NCBI GenBank assembly: GCA_017305715.1 | Contig: JAFKKG010000018.1 | Coordinates: 283,694 to 347,693, forward strand | Direction: 5' to 3' | Source of the DNA: Hyphomicrobiales bacterium | Lineage (GTDB): Bacteria > Pseudomonadota > Alphaproteobacteria > Rhizobiales > Xanthobacteraceae | Length of the DNA stretch: 64,000 nucleotides | Program-made: the position numbers and the translations under genes | In this document: in pieces, positions 7,028 through 15,275 of the stretch | Layout: every line of letters begins with the position of its first letter | Position numbering within the stretch: the stretch's first letter is position 1 | Notes under the pieces: generated by a model | What the model was told of the DNA's origin: nothing | What the model saw: only the letters and a program-made list of their open reading frames with translations | The model's database searches: none

Positions 7028-7076
7028 TTGCAATTTGCAACTGGTTGCACCCTGGAACAACTGATGCAATATTGCA
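7028..7076. promoter_or_regulatory. Cluster of TTGCAA/TGCAATATTGCA palindromes, candidate HxlR binding sites
   Basis: TTGCAA occurs twice with one base between (7028-7033 and 7035-7040). A half-site GTTGCA follows (7044-7049), and a 12-bp perfect palindrome TGCAATATTGCA lies at 7065-7076, only 25 bp before the HxlR start. The cluster is in the HxlR/GST divergent region and fits an autoregulatory site for a dimeric winged-helix protein. Confidence 0.45.
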
Positions 7077-7100
7077 AGCAGTTTTTCCTGGGATGTCTGC

Positions 7101-7604
7101 ATGACCGACGACCGGCGCTCCGGCTGCCCGATCAACCTCACGCTGGAAGTGGTCGGCGACAAATGGAGCCTGCTCATCATCCGCGACATGATGTTCGGCA
7201 ACCGGCGGCATTTTCGCGAACTGCTGACCAAATCCGAGGAAGGCATCTCCTCCAACATCCTCGCCGACCGGCTGAAGACGCTGCTCGAGGCCGGGATCAT
7301 CACCCGCGAGGACGACCCCAGCCACAAGCAGAAGGGCATCTATTCGCTGACCGAACAGGGCATCGAGTTGCTGCCCATCCTCGCGCAGATGGCGGCCTGG
7401 GGTTACAAATATCTGCCGGTTTCCGAAGAACTCGGCATCCGCGCCCGGTTGCTCAGCGAGGGCGGACCGAAAATGTGGGCCGAGTTCATGGACGAATTGC
7501 GCCAGACGCATCTCGGCCATGTCAGGCGCAAGAAGGGGCTGTCGGTCGGCGAGCGCCTGCAGGCGGCGTATGAGCGCGTCGCCAAGCGCAACGACCCCGC
7601 CTAG
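7101..7604 (+). CDS. HxlR family winged-helix transcriptional regulator
   Basis: A 167-residue regulator with an N-terminal Cys (SGCPINLTLEVVGDKWSLLIIRDMMFG), typical of HxlR/YodB-type redox- or electrophile-responsive repressors. The winged helix follows: FRELLTKSEEGISSNILADRLKTLLEAGII, then the wing DDPSHKQKGIYSLTEQG. The C-terminal 50 residues form an additional helical tail. It is divergent from the GST-SnoaL operon. Conserved Cys9 may act as a sensor by analogy with YodB/HypR; that is inference. Confidence 0.88.
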   Translation: MTDDRRSGCPINLTLEVVGDKWSLLIIRDMMFGNRRHFRELLTKSEEGISSNILADRLKTLLEAGIITREDDPSHKQKGIYSLTEQGIELLPILAQMAAWGYKYLPVSEELGIRARLLSEGGPKMWAEFMDELRQTHLGHVRRKKGLSVGERLQAAYERVAKRNDPA

Positions 7605-7630
7605 CACATCCGTAAGAGTACGCAGCGACG

Positions 7631-7646
7631 CCCGTATGAATACGGG
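7631..7646 (+). terminator. Small hairpin after HxlR gene
   Basis: CCCGTA-TGAA-TACGGG, a perfect 6-bp stem with a TGAA loop, 27 bp after the HxlR stop. There is no T-run. The rest of 7605-7899 shows no convincing gene. Confidence 0.3.
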
Positions 7647-7899
7647 AACCCGACGCGACGCCCGTCGCCTGTCGTTGTGCCCATTGAAGTGCTTATGAAG
7701 AGAATTCGCTCAGCATATGAACGGCTTAAGAATCTCGCGATCAGTCACAACGCGGGGTTGATCTTATCGGGTCATCAATTGCGGCACCGAACTGCTTTAC
7801 CGTTGCGAAAGGGCAATCTGGAACTTTCATGTTGTCGCATCCAATTGCAGCGACTCTCTCCTTTCCGGTTTCGGAAACCAGCGCGCGCGGGGGCCCAAC

Positions 7900-9567
7900 G
7901 TGTTCAATCTGCAGAGCAACGCAAAGACCAGGAGCGCGCTCGCACAAGCGGCCGCCATCGACAAGTCGCAGGCCGTGATCGAGTTCAAGCTCGACGGCAC
8001 CATCGTCACGGCGAACGAGAACTTCCTGGCAGCCGTGGGCTACACGCTTGCGGAGATCCAGGGCAAGCACCACAGCATGTTCGTCGACCCGGCCGAGCGC
8101 GACAGCGCGGCCTATCGCGACTTCTGGGCCAGACTGAACCGCGGCGAATTCCAGGCCGCCCAATACAAGCGGGTCGGCAAGGGGGGCAGGGAAATCTGGA
8201 TCCAGGCGTCCTACAATCCGATCTTCGATAAGAACGGCAAGCCGGTCGGGGTGATCAAGTTCGGGACCGATATCACCGCGCAGAAAATCCACAGCATGGA
8301 GGACGCCGGCAAGATCGCGGCGATCGGCCGGGCCCAGGCCGTGATCGAATTCGACATGGACGGCACCATCGTCACCGCCAACGAGAACTTCCTCGGCGCC
8401 GTCGGTTACGCGCTGGATGAGATCAAGGGCAAGCACCACAGCCTGTTCATGGCGCCGCAAGATCGCGACAGCGCCGCATATCGCGAATTCTGGGCGCGGC
8501 TGAACCGCGGCCAGTACGATGCCGGCGAATACAAGCGCATCGCCAAGGGCGGCAAGGAGATCTGGATCCTCGCCTCCTACAATCCAATCCTCAACGAGGC
8601 CGGCAAGCCGTTCAAGGTCGTCAAATTCGCGACCGACGTCACTGCGCAAAAGCTCAAGGCGGCCGACAATGACGGCCAGATCGAGGCGATCAAGAAGTCG
8701 CAGGCGGTGATCGAATTCAACATGGACGGCACGATCCGCACCGCCAACCAGAATTTCTGCGATGCGCTTGGCTACGCGCTGCCGGAAATCCTGGGCAAGC
8801 ATCACAGCATGTTCGTCGATATGGGCGAACGCAACGCGCCCGAATACCGGGAGTTCTGGGACAGCCTCAATCGCGGCCAGTATCAGGCCGGGGAATACCG
8901 GCGGATCGCCAAGGGCGCCCGCGAGATCTGGATCCAGGCGTCCTACAACCCGATCCTCGACCTCAACGGCAAGCCGTTCAAGGTGGTGAAATACGCCGCC
9001 GACATCACCGCCCAGGCGATCGGCCGCAAGAAGGCCGAGAACGCCCGCGGCCTGATCGAGTCGGTGGCGGCCGGCAGCGAGGAAATGACCGCCTCGATCC
9101 GCGAAATCTCCGAGACCATGACCAAATCCAGGACCAATGCCGCGGCCGCGACCGCGCGGGTCGACGCCGCGGACGCCCAGGCGCAGAAGCTCAACACCGC
9201 CTCGCAGGCGATGAGCGGAATCGTCGAGCTGATCGGCAACATCACCGGGCAGATCAATCTGCTGGCGCTGAACGCCACCATCGAGTCGGCCCGCGCCGGC
9301 GAGGCGGGCCGCGGTTTTGCCGTGGTGGCCTCCGAGGTCAAGAATCTCGCCAACCAGGCCAAGCACGCGACCGACACCATCTCCAAGGAAATCGAACAGC
9401 TCAACGGCATTGCCGGCGATGTCGCCGGTTCGCTCACCGCGATCAAGCTCGCGATCGCCGAAGTCAACGAGTTCATCACTTCGACGGCGGCTGCCGTCGA
9501 GGAACAGAGCGCCGTGACGGCCGACATGTCGTCCAACATGCAGCGCGCCTCGGCCGAGTTGGCCTGA
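7900..9567 (+). CDS. Soluble methyl-accepting chemotaxis-type protein with three tandem PAS domains
   Basis: A 555-residue cytoplasmic receptor without transmembrane segments. Three PAS/PAC units repeat with a 122-residue period, each beginning QAVIEF-x-x-DGTI (residues about 24, 146, 268) and containing GKHHS(M/L)F, FWARLNRG or FWDSLNRG, and EIWI-x-ASYNPI. The C-terminal signalling domain (about 380-555) carries the conserved hairpin tip ([19 protein letters not shown]), which docks CheA/CheW. The likely start is GTG 7900, preceded by a G-rich stretch. PAS domains of this aerotaxis/DOS type often bind haem or flavin; ligand unknown. A strong terminator follows. Confidence 0.9.
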   Translation: MFNLQSNAKTRSALAQAAAIDKSQAVIEFKLDGTIVTANENFLAAVGYTLAEIQGKHHSMFVDPAERDSAAYRDFWARLNRGEFQAAQYKRVGKGGREIWIQASYNPIFDKNGKPVGVIKFGTDITAQKIHSMEDAGKIAAIGRAQAVIEFDMDGTIVTANENFLGAVGYALDEIKGKHHSLFMAPQDRDSAAYREFWARLNRGQYDAGEYKRIAKGGKEIWILASYNPILNEAGKPFKVVKFATDVTAQKLKAADNDGQIEAIKKSQAVIEFNMDGTIRTANQNFCDALGYALPEILGKHHSMFVDMGERNAPEYREFWDSLNRGQYQAGEYRRIAKGAREIWIQASYNPILDLNGKPFKVVKYAADITAQAIGRKKAENARGLIESVAAGSEEMTASIREISETMTKSRTNAAAATARVDAADAQAQKLNTASQAMSGIVELIGNITGQINLLALNATIESARAGEAGRGFAVVASEVKNLANQAKHATDTISKEIEQLNGIAGDVAGSLTAIKLAIAEVNEFITSTAAAVEEQSAVTADMSSNMQRASAELA

Positions 9568-9626
9568 TACGACCCCCTCGTATCGCGCCGGACGGCCTTC
9601 GGCTCGTGGCGCCGAAGGACGGGCGT

Positions 9627-9665
9627 GGCCGGCACCGTTTTCGCGGAAGCGAAGCGGTGCCGGCC
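9627..9665 (+). terminator. Strong hairpin after PAS-MCP gene
   Basis: GGCCGGCACCG (9627-9637) and CGGTGCCGGCC (9655-9665) form a perfect 11-bp stem, followed by GTTCTT. It lies 60 bp after the stop codon. The long TTTTCGCGGAAGCGAAG loop can form a smaller inner hairpin. Confidence 0.65.
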
Positions 9666-9828
9666 GTTCTTCGGATGGGAAATTCGTGGTGATTTCGTCA
9701 TATTCGACCGAATCCTTCGCTCCCGCAGCATGACCTTTTGCGTTCCTGCGCCTAAGCTCTACCGTGCGGCGACGGTCCGCCGCCGCACACGCCGAAACTG
9801 AATCTGCGGATCGGGGGAGTGTCGCGCC

Positions 9829-10119
9829 ATGTCGGGAATGCTCGTCAGTCTGATCATCCAGATCATCAGCGGCGCCATCGGCGGAAATGTCGCCGCGGGA
9901 GCCGCCAAGAACATCGACCTCGGTACGCTTGGAAACACCATCGCCGGCGCCATCGGCGGCGGCGCCGGGGGACAGTTGCTCGGCATGCTGATTCCGCTGC
10001 TCGCCAATTCGGCCTCGACGCCGGATATCGGCAGCATCATCGGCCAGGCGGCCGGCGGCGGCGTTGCCGGAGCGGTCCTGACCGCCATCGTCGGTGCCAT
10101 CAAGAACAAGACCGCTTGA
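9829..10119 (+). CDS. Small glycine-zipper-like hydrophobic protein, unknown function
   Basis: A 96-residue protein rich in Gly, Ala, Ile and Leu. It has an N-terminal hydrophobic stretch (MSGMLVSLIIQIISGAIGG), repeated GAIGGGAGGQLLG and GQAAGGGVAGAVL glycine-zipper motifs, and a basic end (KNKTA). It could insert in or associate with membranes. A G-rich site (GGGGGAG) lies about 10 nt before ATG 9829. Small proteins of this kind are widespread in Bradyrhizobium and uncharacterised. No operon partner is obvious. Confidence 0.65.
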   Translation: MSGMLVSLIIQIISGAIGGNVAAGAAKNIDLGTLGNTIAGAIGGGAGGQLLGMLIPLLANSASTPDIGSIIGQAAGGGVAGAVLTAIVGAIKNKTA

Positions 10120-10271
10120 GATATCTGCGATCGTGATCGGGACGCCGTGGCGCCTCGACCCGGATCCGCGCATTGCGCGGCCCGGGCACAGGCTTTGTCG
10201 TGCGTGCGGGGGGACACCAAGCGGGGCATCGGCTATAGGAGCGCAAAGCCCCAGCACACGGATCCCCGACC

Positions 10272-11060
10272 ATGGCCCTGCCTCCACAAAAAACAGCTCT
10301 CGTCACCGGCGCCGCGCGCGGCATTGGGCTGGCGACGGCCAAACGGTTTCTCGCCGACGGCTGGCGGGTGGCGCTGCTCGATATCGAGCGCGAATTGCTG
10401 GACGGTGCGGTCGCGGCACTGGCAAACCCCGACCATACGCTGGCGCTGCCTTGCGACGTCTCGGATGCCGACGCGGTGGCATCCGCGATGGCGCGCGTGA
10501 GCCAGCGTTTTGGACGGCTGGATGCGCTGGTCAACAATGCCGGGGTTGCGGTGTTCGCGCCATTGCTCGAGACATCGGACAAGGACTGGAACCGGGTGCT
10601 CGCGGTCAACCTCACCGGCCCGTTCATCTGCACAAAGGCGGCCGCGCCCCTGATGCGCGAACACGGCGGCGGCGCGATCGTCAACATCACATCCATATCG
10701 GCGGTGCGCGCCTCGACGCTGCGCTCGGCCTACGGCACCAGCAAAGCCGGCCTGGCACATCTGACAAAACAGCTCGCGGTCGAGCTGGCTTCGCTCGCCA
10801 TCCGCGTCAACGGCGTGGCGCCCGGTCCGGTCGAGACGGCGATGGCCAAGGCGGTCCATACGCCGGAAATCCGCGCCGACTATCACGACGCCATCCCGCT
10901 CAACCGCTACGGCCTGGAAGAGGAGCTCGCGGAAGCGATCTTCTTCCTGTGCAGCGATCGGGCGAGCTACATCACCGGGCAGATCCTCGCCGTCGACGGC
11001 GGTTTTGACGCCGCCGGCATCGGCCTGCCGACGTTGCGCGGCGAGCGGCGCAATGGCTGA
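10272..11060 (+). CDS. Short-chain dehydrogenase/reductase (SDR)
   Basis: This 262-residue classical SDR has the cofactor motif TGAARGIG (TGxxxGxG) near residues 12-19, and NNAGV. The catalytic Ser lies in NITSIS, and Tyr-x-x-x-Lys is visible as YGTSK. It also has the PGPVETAM segment and C-terminal DGGF. It oxidises or reduces a hydroxyl/carbonyl using NAD(P); the substrate is not predictable. An acidic residue after the second strand (LLDIE) suggests an NAD preference. ATG 10272 follows an intergenic region without a strong ribosome site. It is convergent with the cobC-cobS unit. Confidence 0.9.
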   Translation: MALPPQKTALVTGAARGIGLATAKRFLADGWRVALLDIERELLDGAVAALANPDHTLALPCDVSDADAVASAMARVSQRFGRLDALVNNAGVAVFAPLLETSDKDWNRVLAVNLTGPFICTKAAAPLMREHGGGAIVNITSISAVRASTLRSAYGTSKAGLAHLTKQLAVELASLAIRVNGVAPGPVETAMAKAVHTPEIRADYHDAIPLNRYGLEEELAEAIFFLCSDRASYITGQILAVDGGFDAAGIGLPTLRGERRNG

Positions 11061-11080
11061 CGTTCAACTTCTCTCCCTCT

Positions 11081-11100
11081 CTCCCCGCAAGCGGGGCGAG
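11081..11100. terminator. Bidirectional hairpin between SDR and cobC genes
   Basis: CCCCGC (11083-11088), AA, GCGGGG (11091-11096), flanked by CT/GAG, sits in the 41-bp gap between two convergent genes. The CTCTCC...GCGGGG context resembles the larger CTCCC-type repeats at 24847 and 54841. Confidence 0.5.
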
Positions 11101-11101
11101 G

Positions 11102-11680
11102 CTAAGGAAGCCACCAGCGCTGGTTGACCGCCACCACGCGCCAGCCACCATCGAGCCGGTCGATCCGCGTCAGCGACAACGGATCGATCACGAAGCGCAG
11201 CGCATTGTCGGGTTCTAGATCCAGCGCGATCGCAAGCACCGCGCGGATGGTGCCGGAATGCACGACCAGTATCGCCTCGCCCGCGGGTAAACCCGCCAAG
11301 CCATCGCGGGCGCGGGCGATCTGGTCGACAAAGCTTTCGCCGCCGGGCGGCCGGTTGCCCGCCGGCGATTCCCAAAACGCCTGATAGGCGGCACCGGGTT
11401 CCATCGTGAGATCATCGTGCCGCCGCCCGGTCCAGGCACCAAAATCCTGCTCGCGGAAATTGGCCTCCTCCACCGGATCGAGCCCCAACGCAAGCGCGGT
11501 TTCCCGTGTCCGCCGCGCCGGACTGCAGAGCGCGCGCGCACCGGACGGCAATTTCGCTTTGAGCGCGGCAAAAGCCACCGCATGACTGAGATCGGCCGGC
11601 GCATCCGGGCCGTGAATCACCCCGCGCGGTCCATCGACCGGCGCGTGCCGGATCAGCCAGAACTTGGTTTCGCCGCTCAT
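11102..11680 (-). CDS. cobC: Histidine phosphatase family protein, alpha-ribazole phosphatase-like
   Basis: A 192-residue phosphoglycerate-mutase-fold phosphatase. The catalytic N-terminal motif is LIRHAPVDG (His nucleophile after Arg), and EQDFGAWTGR supplies the conserved acid region. VVHSGTIRAVL has the second catalytic His. CobC removes the phosphate from alpha-ribazole 5'-phosphate late in cobalamin synthesis. The assignment is supported by the 4-bp overlap (ATGA) with cobS upstream and by cobT across the divergent promoter. The longer upstream frame is the shadow of cobS; ATG 11680 is the real start. Confidence 0.82.
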   Translation of the reverse strand: MSGETKFWLIRHAPVDGPRGVIHGPDAPADLSHAVAFAALKAKLPSGARALCSPARRTRETALALGLDPVEEANFREQDFGAWTGRRHDDLTMEPGAAYQAFWESPAGNRPPGGESFVDQIARARDGLAGLPAGEAILVVHSGTIRAVLAIALDLEPDNALRFVIDPLSLTRIDRLDGGWRVVAVNQRWWLP

Positions 11681-12429
11681 GCGAGCCGCGCCGCCAGCAG
11701 CACGAGGATTGCGGTCTCGGCGACCTGCTCGGCACCGCCCAGAACATCGCCGGTCTGGCCGCCGATCTGCCGCTGCGCCAGCCATGCCATGCCGAGGCCG
11801 CTCAAGCCGGCCAACAGCGCCGCGAACAGCGCGTCGGTCCATGGCAGCGACAGCAACGCCAGAATCACCGCAAGGCCAGCGGCGATGCCCGCGGTCGCCG
11901 CATCGGGCTGGCCGGCATTGCGGGCAAGGCCATCAGTGCGCGCGTAAGGCAGCTTCACCGACATGAAGGGCAGGATGCCACGGCCGAGCGCATGCGCGGC
12001 GATCAGGCTTTGCACGACATAGCCATCCGGGATCGCGGCCAGCGCCGAAAGCTTGGCGGCGAAACTCACCAGCAGGATCAGCGCGCCATAGGTGCCGAGC
12101 CTGGAGTCGCGCATGATCTCGAGCTTGGCCGCACGGTCGCGGCCGCCGCCGAATCCGTCGGCGACGTCGGCCAGGCCGTCCTCGTGCAACGCGCCGGTCA
12201 GGATCGCACCTGCCCCCAAAGCCAGCGCGGCGGCAGCGAGTTCGGGCACGCCAAGGGAACGCAAGCCGAGACAGACCAAACCTGTCACTGCGCCGATCAG
12301 CGCGCCGACGACTGGAAACATCCGGTGCGCGCGCACGAAATTGCCGGGCATCGGGCCTTGCGGATGCGGCATCGGCCACCGCGTCAGAAACGCAACCGCC
12401 GTTTTGAAATCGTCGAGCCATTCATTCAT
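11677..12429 (-). CDS. cobS: Adenosylcobinamide-GDP ribazoletransferase
   Basis: The protein has 250 residues and is an integral membrane protein with several hydrophobic segments. It joins activated cobinamide with alpha-ribazole to make adenosylcobalamin (or its 5'-phosphate). Typical motifs are FLTRWPMP at the N-terminus, GALHEDGLADVADGFGGG (the Mg-binding acidic motif), MRDSRLGTYGA, and GGQTGDVLGGAEQ near the C-terminus. It overlaps cobC by 4 bp and is divergent from cobT. No cobalamin riboswitch was recognised in the 122-bp gap to cobT, which instead holds a palindromic repeat. Confidence 0.95.
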   Translation of the reverse strand: MNEWLDDFKTAVAFLTRWPMPHPQGPMPGNFVRAHRMFPVVGALIGAVTGLVCLGLRSLGVPELAAAALALGAGAILTGALHEDGLADVADGFGGGRDRAAKLEIMRDSRLGTYGALILLVSFAAKLSALAAIPDGYVVQSLIAAHALGRGILPFMSVKLPYARTDGLARNAGQPDAATAGIAAGLAVILALLSLPWTDALFAALLAGLSGLGMAWLAQRQIGGQTGDVLGGAEQVAETAILVLLAARLA

Positions 12430-12464
12430 GCTATCGCCTGCGGAATCGTCTTGTTTGTTTTGAC

Positions 12465-12508
12465 GCGTTTTCTTGATGCGAACCGGTACCCACTTCGCTC
12501 GAAAACGC
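12465..12508. repeat. Palindromic repeat in the cobS/cobT divergent region
   Basis: GCGTTTTC (12465-12472) and GAAAACGC (12501-12508) are perfect 8-bp arms around an ACCGGT-type core (GCGAACCGGTACCCACTTCGC). This has the plan of a mobile palindromic repeat common in Bradyrhizobium; a related element is at 18151-18195. Confidence 0.55.
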
Positions 12509-12551
12509 TGTAGGTTCGGCGATCCGCCCGAAGTTGGTTTTAAGGAATCGC

Positions 12552-13568
12552 ATGCCCTTCGACAGTCTAGACGACATCCGCGCCTTCTGTCGCGACTTGC
12601 CGAAGGGCGACGCGCGCGCCACTGAAGCTGCGATGTCGCGCCAGCAGCATCTGACCAAACCGCCGGGGAGCCTCGGCCGGCTGGAAGAGCTTGCAGTCTG
12701 GCTGGCGCACTGGCAGAGGCGCGAATCGCCGCGGCTCGATCGCGTCTCGGTCGCCGTGTTCGCTGGCAATCATGGCATCGCCAGCCGCGGCGTCTCGGCC
12801 TATCCGTCCGATGTCACCGCGCAGATGGTGGCGAATTTTGCGGCTGGCGGCGCGGCCATCAACCAGATCGCCAAACTTGCCGGCGCCGATCTGCGCGTGG
12901 TGCCGATCGAGCTCGACCGGCCGACGCGCGATTTCACCGTGGCTGCCGCGATGGATGCCGACGAGTTCCTGCACGCCGTCAATCTCGGCTACCATACGGT
13001 GCCGGAGGATTGCGATCTGCTGGCGGTCGGCGAGATGGGCATTGCCAACACCACGACGGCCGCCATGCTGTGCGCCGCGTTGCTCGGCGGCGGCGCGGCG
13101 CGCTGGGCCGGCCGCGGCACCGGCGTCGACGATGCGGGGCTGGCGCGCAAGCACGCAGCGATCGATGCCGGCCTGCAATTTCATCGCGGCATTTGCGGCG
13201 ATCCCCTGGCCGTGGCGGCAGCCCTCGGCGGCCGTGAACTGGCCGGCATCGCCGGTGCCGTGCTCGCGGCGAGGAAACACGGCATTCCGGTTCTGCTCGA
13301 CGGCTTTGTGGCGACATCCGCCGTGCTGCCGCTCACGCGCCTCCATCAAGGCATGCTCGATCATTGCCGCGCCGGACATGTCTCGGCCGAGTCCGGGCAT
13401 CGCGATCTCTTGCGCGAACTCGGTCTGGTTCCGCTGCTCGACCTCGGCATGCGGCTCGGCGAGGCCTCCGGCGCCGGCGTTGCGATTCTGCTGCTGCGCG
13501 CGGCGCTGGCCTGCCACACCGGAATGGCGACTTTTTCCGAGGCCGGGGTTTCGAACGCGGACAACTAG
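12552..13568 (+). CDS. cobT: Nicotinate-nucleotide--dimethylbenzimidazole phosphoribosyltransferase
   Basis: A 338-residue cytosolic enzyme that forms alpha-ribazole phosphate from NaMN and 5,6-dimethylbenzimidazole. The motifs seen are LTKPPGSLGRLEELA near the N-terminus, VFAGNHGIASRGVSAYP, EMGIANTTTA, a GRGTG loop, and LLDLGMRLGEASGAG at the C-terminus, including the expected catalytic Glu region. ATG 12552 has AAGGA 7 nt upstream and is preferred over an in-frame TTG at 12534. It works with cobS and cobC on the other strand. Confidence 0.95.
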   Translation: MPFDSLDDIRAFCRDLPKGDARATEAAMSRQQHLTKPPGSLGRLEELAVWLAHWQRRESPRLDRVSVAVFAGNHGIASRGVSAYPSDVTAQMVANFAAGGAAINQIAKLAGADLRVVPIELDRPTRDFTVAAAMDADEFLHAVNLGYHTVPEDCDLLAVGEMGIANTTTAAMLCAALLGGGAARWAGRGTGVDDAGLARKHAAIDAGLQFHRGICGDPLAVAAALGGRELAGIAGAVLAARKHGIPVLLDGFVATSAVLPLTRLHQGMLDHCRAGHVSAESGHRDLLRELGLVPLLDLGMRLGEASGAGVAILLLRAALACHTGMATFSEAGVSNADN

Positions 13569-13632
13569 CGAAACCTTGCCGTCTGCGTCGGAGTTGCTTA
13601 ACTGACAGGGCTCGAGGACGAAGGAGCCGCGC

Positions 13633-14070
13633 ATGCGAAGGGCGGTCATCAAGGCAATTCTTGTCACGGCAACATTATGCGCCGTCGTTGCGCCGGCTCG
13701 GGCCGAAATACGCATTCTCGCCAGCCCCGGCGGGCAGGTCGGCCCGTTTCTCGACCTGTTCGATCGCGTTCGCGAGTCCGGCGAACGGGTCGTGATCGAC
13801 GGGCCGTGCCTGTCGGCCTGCACGCTGGTGCTGAGCACGGTGCCGAGCGAGCGCATCTGCGTGACGCGCCGCGCGGTGCTCGGCTTCCACGCCGCGCGGT
13901 CGATCGACCGGCGCGGCCGGATGTATGCCGAACCGGAAGCGTCGCAGGCGGTGCTGGCGGCCTATCCGCCAGCGGTGCGGGGCTGGATCAGCCGCCGCGG
14001 CGGATTGACGTCGCGGCTGTTGTTGCTGCGCGGGCGCGAACTCGCCGCGATTTATCCGTCGTGCCGGTGA
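13633..14070 (+). CDS. Secreted protein with ClpP/SDH-like signature, unknown function
   Basis: A 145-residue protein with a clear Sec signal peptide (basic MRRAVIK, hydrophobic core, APARA cleavage site around residues 22-24). The mature part has LASPGGQVGPFLDLFDR, VIDGPCLSACTLVLST and VLGFHAAR. The PGG and SACT motifs resemble the oxyanion and serine regions of ClpP-fold (SDH-type) periplasmic proteins. The ribosome site AAGGAG lies 8 nt before ATG 13633. It is 64 bp after cobT, so it may be read from the same transcript, but there is no evident link to cobalamin. Confidence 0.68.
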   Translation: MRRAVIKAILVTATLCAVVAPARAEIRILASPGGQVGPFLDLFDRVRESGERVVIDGPCLSACTLVLSTVPSERICVTRRAVLGFHAARSIDRRGRMYAEPEASQAVLAAYPPAVRGWISRRGGLTSRLLLLRGRELAAIYPSCR

Positions 14071-14127
14071 GGAATGGCAGGGTTGGCAAAGCGTCCGCGT
14101 GCCCACCAATCCGTGCTCGATGAAGAT

Positions 14128-14160
14128 GGTGGGCACGGCGCAAGAGCGCCTTTGCCCACC
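14128..14160. terminator. Hairpin between convergent genes, dispersed repeat
   Basis: GGTGGGCA (14128-14135) with TGCCCACC (14153-14160), and inner GGCGC/GCGCC, make a two-part stem with an AAGA loop. The GTGCCCACC motif also occurs at 14099-14107 in the same gap. This is the form of a common Bradyrhizobium intergenic repeat and could terminate both flanking genes. Confidence 0.5.
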
Positions 14161-14174
14161 CTACGAAGTCACGC

Positions 14175-14585
14175 TTAATCATCCAGCGGGCTGTTGACCA
14201 TCCAGGGCGTGCCGAACTTGTCGATGCACATGCCGAACCCGTTGGAGAAGAAGGTCTTGCCGAACGGCATGGTCACGGTACCGCTGTCGGAAAGTTGCCG
14301 GAAGCGCACCGCGGCATCGCCGGGATTCTCGACCTGCAGCGAGACCGCGAAGCCCTGCGGCGGATTGAAATGGCCGGGAGGGGCATCGGAAGCCATCAGC
14401 ACCTCGCCATCGATCGTGATCTTGGCGTGCATCACCTTCTGCTTCCACTCCGGCGGGGTGGGCATGTCGGGCGGCGCGCTTTCGTAACGTATGATCGCCT
14501 CGATCCGCGCGCCAAGCACCTTCTGGTAATAATTCAACGCTGCTTCGCAATTGCCGTTGAAGAAAATATAGGGATTGACCTGCAT
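14175..14585 (-). CDS. VOC family protein (PhnB/glyoxalase-bleomycin resistance-like)
   Basis: A 136-residue protein of the PhnB/YjdN type. It starts MQVNPYIFFNGNCEAALNYYQKVLGA, and includes WKQKVMHAKITIDGEVLMASD, QGFAVSLQVE and MPFGKTFFSNGFGMCIDKFGTPWMV. This is the paired beta-alpha-beta-beta-beta vicinal oxygen chelate fold. Members bind metals or small electrophiles; the reaction is unknown. ATG 14585 has GGAG 7 nt upstream. It follows the SRPBCC gene on the same strand by 116 bp and may be the third gene of the DoxX-SRPBCC-VOC unit controlled from 15747-15773. Confidence 0.88.
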   Translation of the reverse strand: MQVNPYIFFNGNCEAALNYYQKVLGARIEAIIRYESAPPDMPTPPEWKQKVMHAKITIDGEVLMASDAPPGHFNPPQGFAVSLQVENPGDAAVRFRQLSDSGTVTMPFGKTFFSNGFGMCIDKFGTPWMVNSPLDD

Positions 14586-14701
14586 CGTTGTCTCCTGGGG
14601 GTTATCGATACTTTCTTGTCTGCTCCGGGATAACGTACCGGATGATGCTTCGCATCGCCAGCAGAAGGCTGCACTCCGCCCGGGACACGTTTCTTCCCCG
14701 G

Positions 14702-15238
14702 TTACTTCTCCGTGAGCTTCTTCAGATTGGCAAGACCGGCCTCGAAATCCCGACCGATCATGCGGTCGAGGTTCATGAACACCTGCATCACCCTGGACAT
14801 GAATACGGCGGGCCCGGTCATCGTCCAGGTCAGATCGGTAGTATCGCCCTGCGGCAGCATTGTGAACTCGGCGGTGTTGTGACCTTCGAACGGCTTGAAG
14901 AAATCGAGCTTGATAACGATCTTCGAGGGCACCGCGGTTTGCAGGATTTCCATGCGGCCGGACCCGACATTCTTGTTGCCGTCCCAGGCATAGACCGCGC
15001 CCGTGCCGCTGTCGGCGCCGCTATAGGTGCGCTTCAGGTCAGGGTCCTTGTCCTCGTAAGGCGACCAGCTGCGCCATTGGCGAAAATCGTTGATCAGCGG
15101 GAATATCCTTTCCGCCGGCGCCTTGATGCGGATCGCGCGCTGCACGCGCAGCGTATCGGACTTCGTCGTGGCAAGGATCAGCACGGCGGCGATGGCGATC
15201 GCCAGCACGATGGCGACGATGGCTATGATCTCGAACAT
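14702..15238 (-). CDS. SRPBCC family protein with N-terminal membrane anchor
   Basis: A 178-residue protein. Residues 1-25 form a hydrophobic anchor (MFEIIAIVAIVLAIAIAAVL). The rest is a START/Bet v1-like SRPBCC domain: IRIKAPAERIFPLINDFRQWRSWSPYE, GTGAVYAWDG, DLTWTMTGP. SRPBCC proteins bind hydrophobic ligands in a deep pocket. The start at ATG 15238 has a GGAG site. It is 37 bp after the DoxX stop, so the two are very likely co-transcribed. Confidence 0.85.
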   Translation of the reverse strand: MFEIIAIVAIVLAIAIAAVLILATTKSDTLRVQRAIRIKAPAERIFPLINDFRQWRSWSPYEDKDPDLKRTYSGADSGTGAVYAWDGNKNVGSGRMEILQTAVPSKIVIKLDFFKPFEGHNTAEFTMLPQGDTTDLTWTMTGPAVFMSRVMQVFMNLDRMIGRDFEAGLANLKKLTEK

Positions 15239-15275
15239 GTCAGACTCCGTAAAGACTCATGATGGACGATTCAAG

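Noticed and set aside
7970-9000. Regularly spaced DNA repeats that might look like an array
   Set aside because: They are the coding sequence of three tandem PAS domains with a 366-bp period, not CRISPR; no CRISPR array or cas gene was seen in the window.
7741-10287. An 848-codon minus-strand frame across the PAS receptor and the small glycine-rich gene
   Set aside because: Its apparent internal repeats mirror the three PAS units on the other strand; no independent start or domain.
12430-12551. Cobalamin riboswitch between cobS and cobT
   Set aside because: No B12-box-like sequence was recognised, and the 122-bp space is mostly a known type of palindromic repeat.
14586-14701. A separate ECF42-type promoter directly before the VOC gene
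   Set aside because: A TGTCCC with 17-bp spacing is followed by CTGC, not CGTY. If this gene is in the regulon it would be by read-through from the DoxX promoter.
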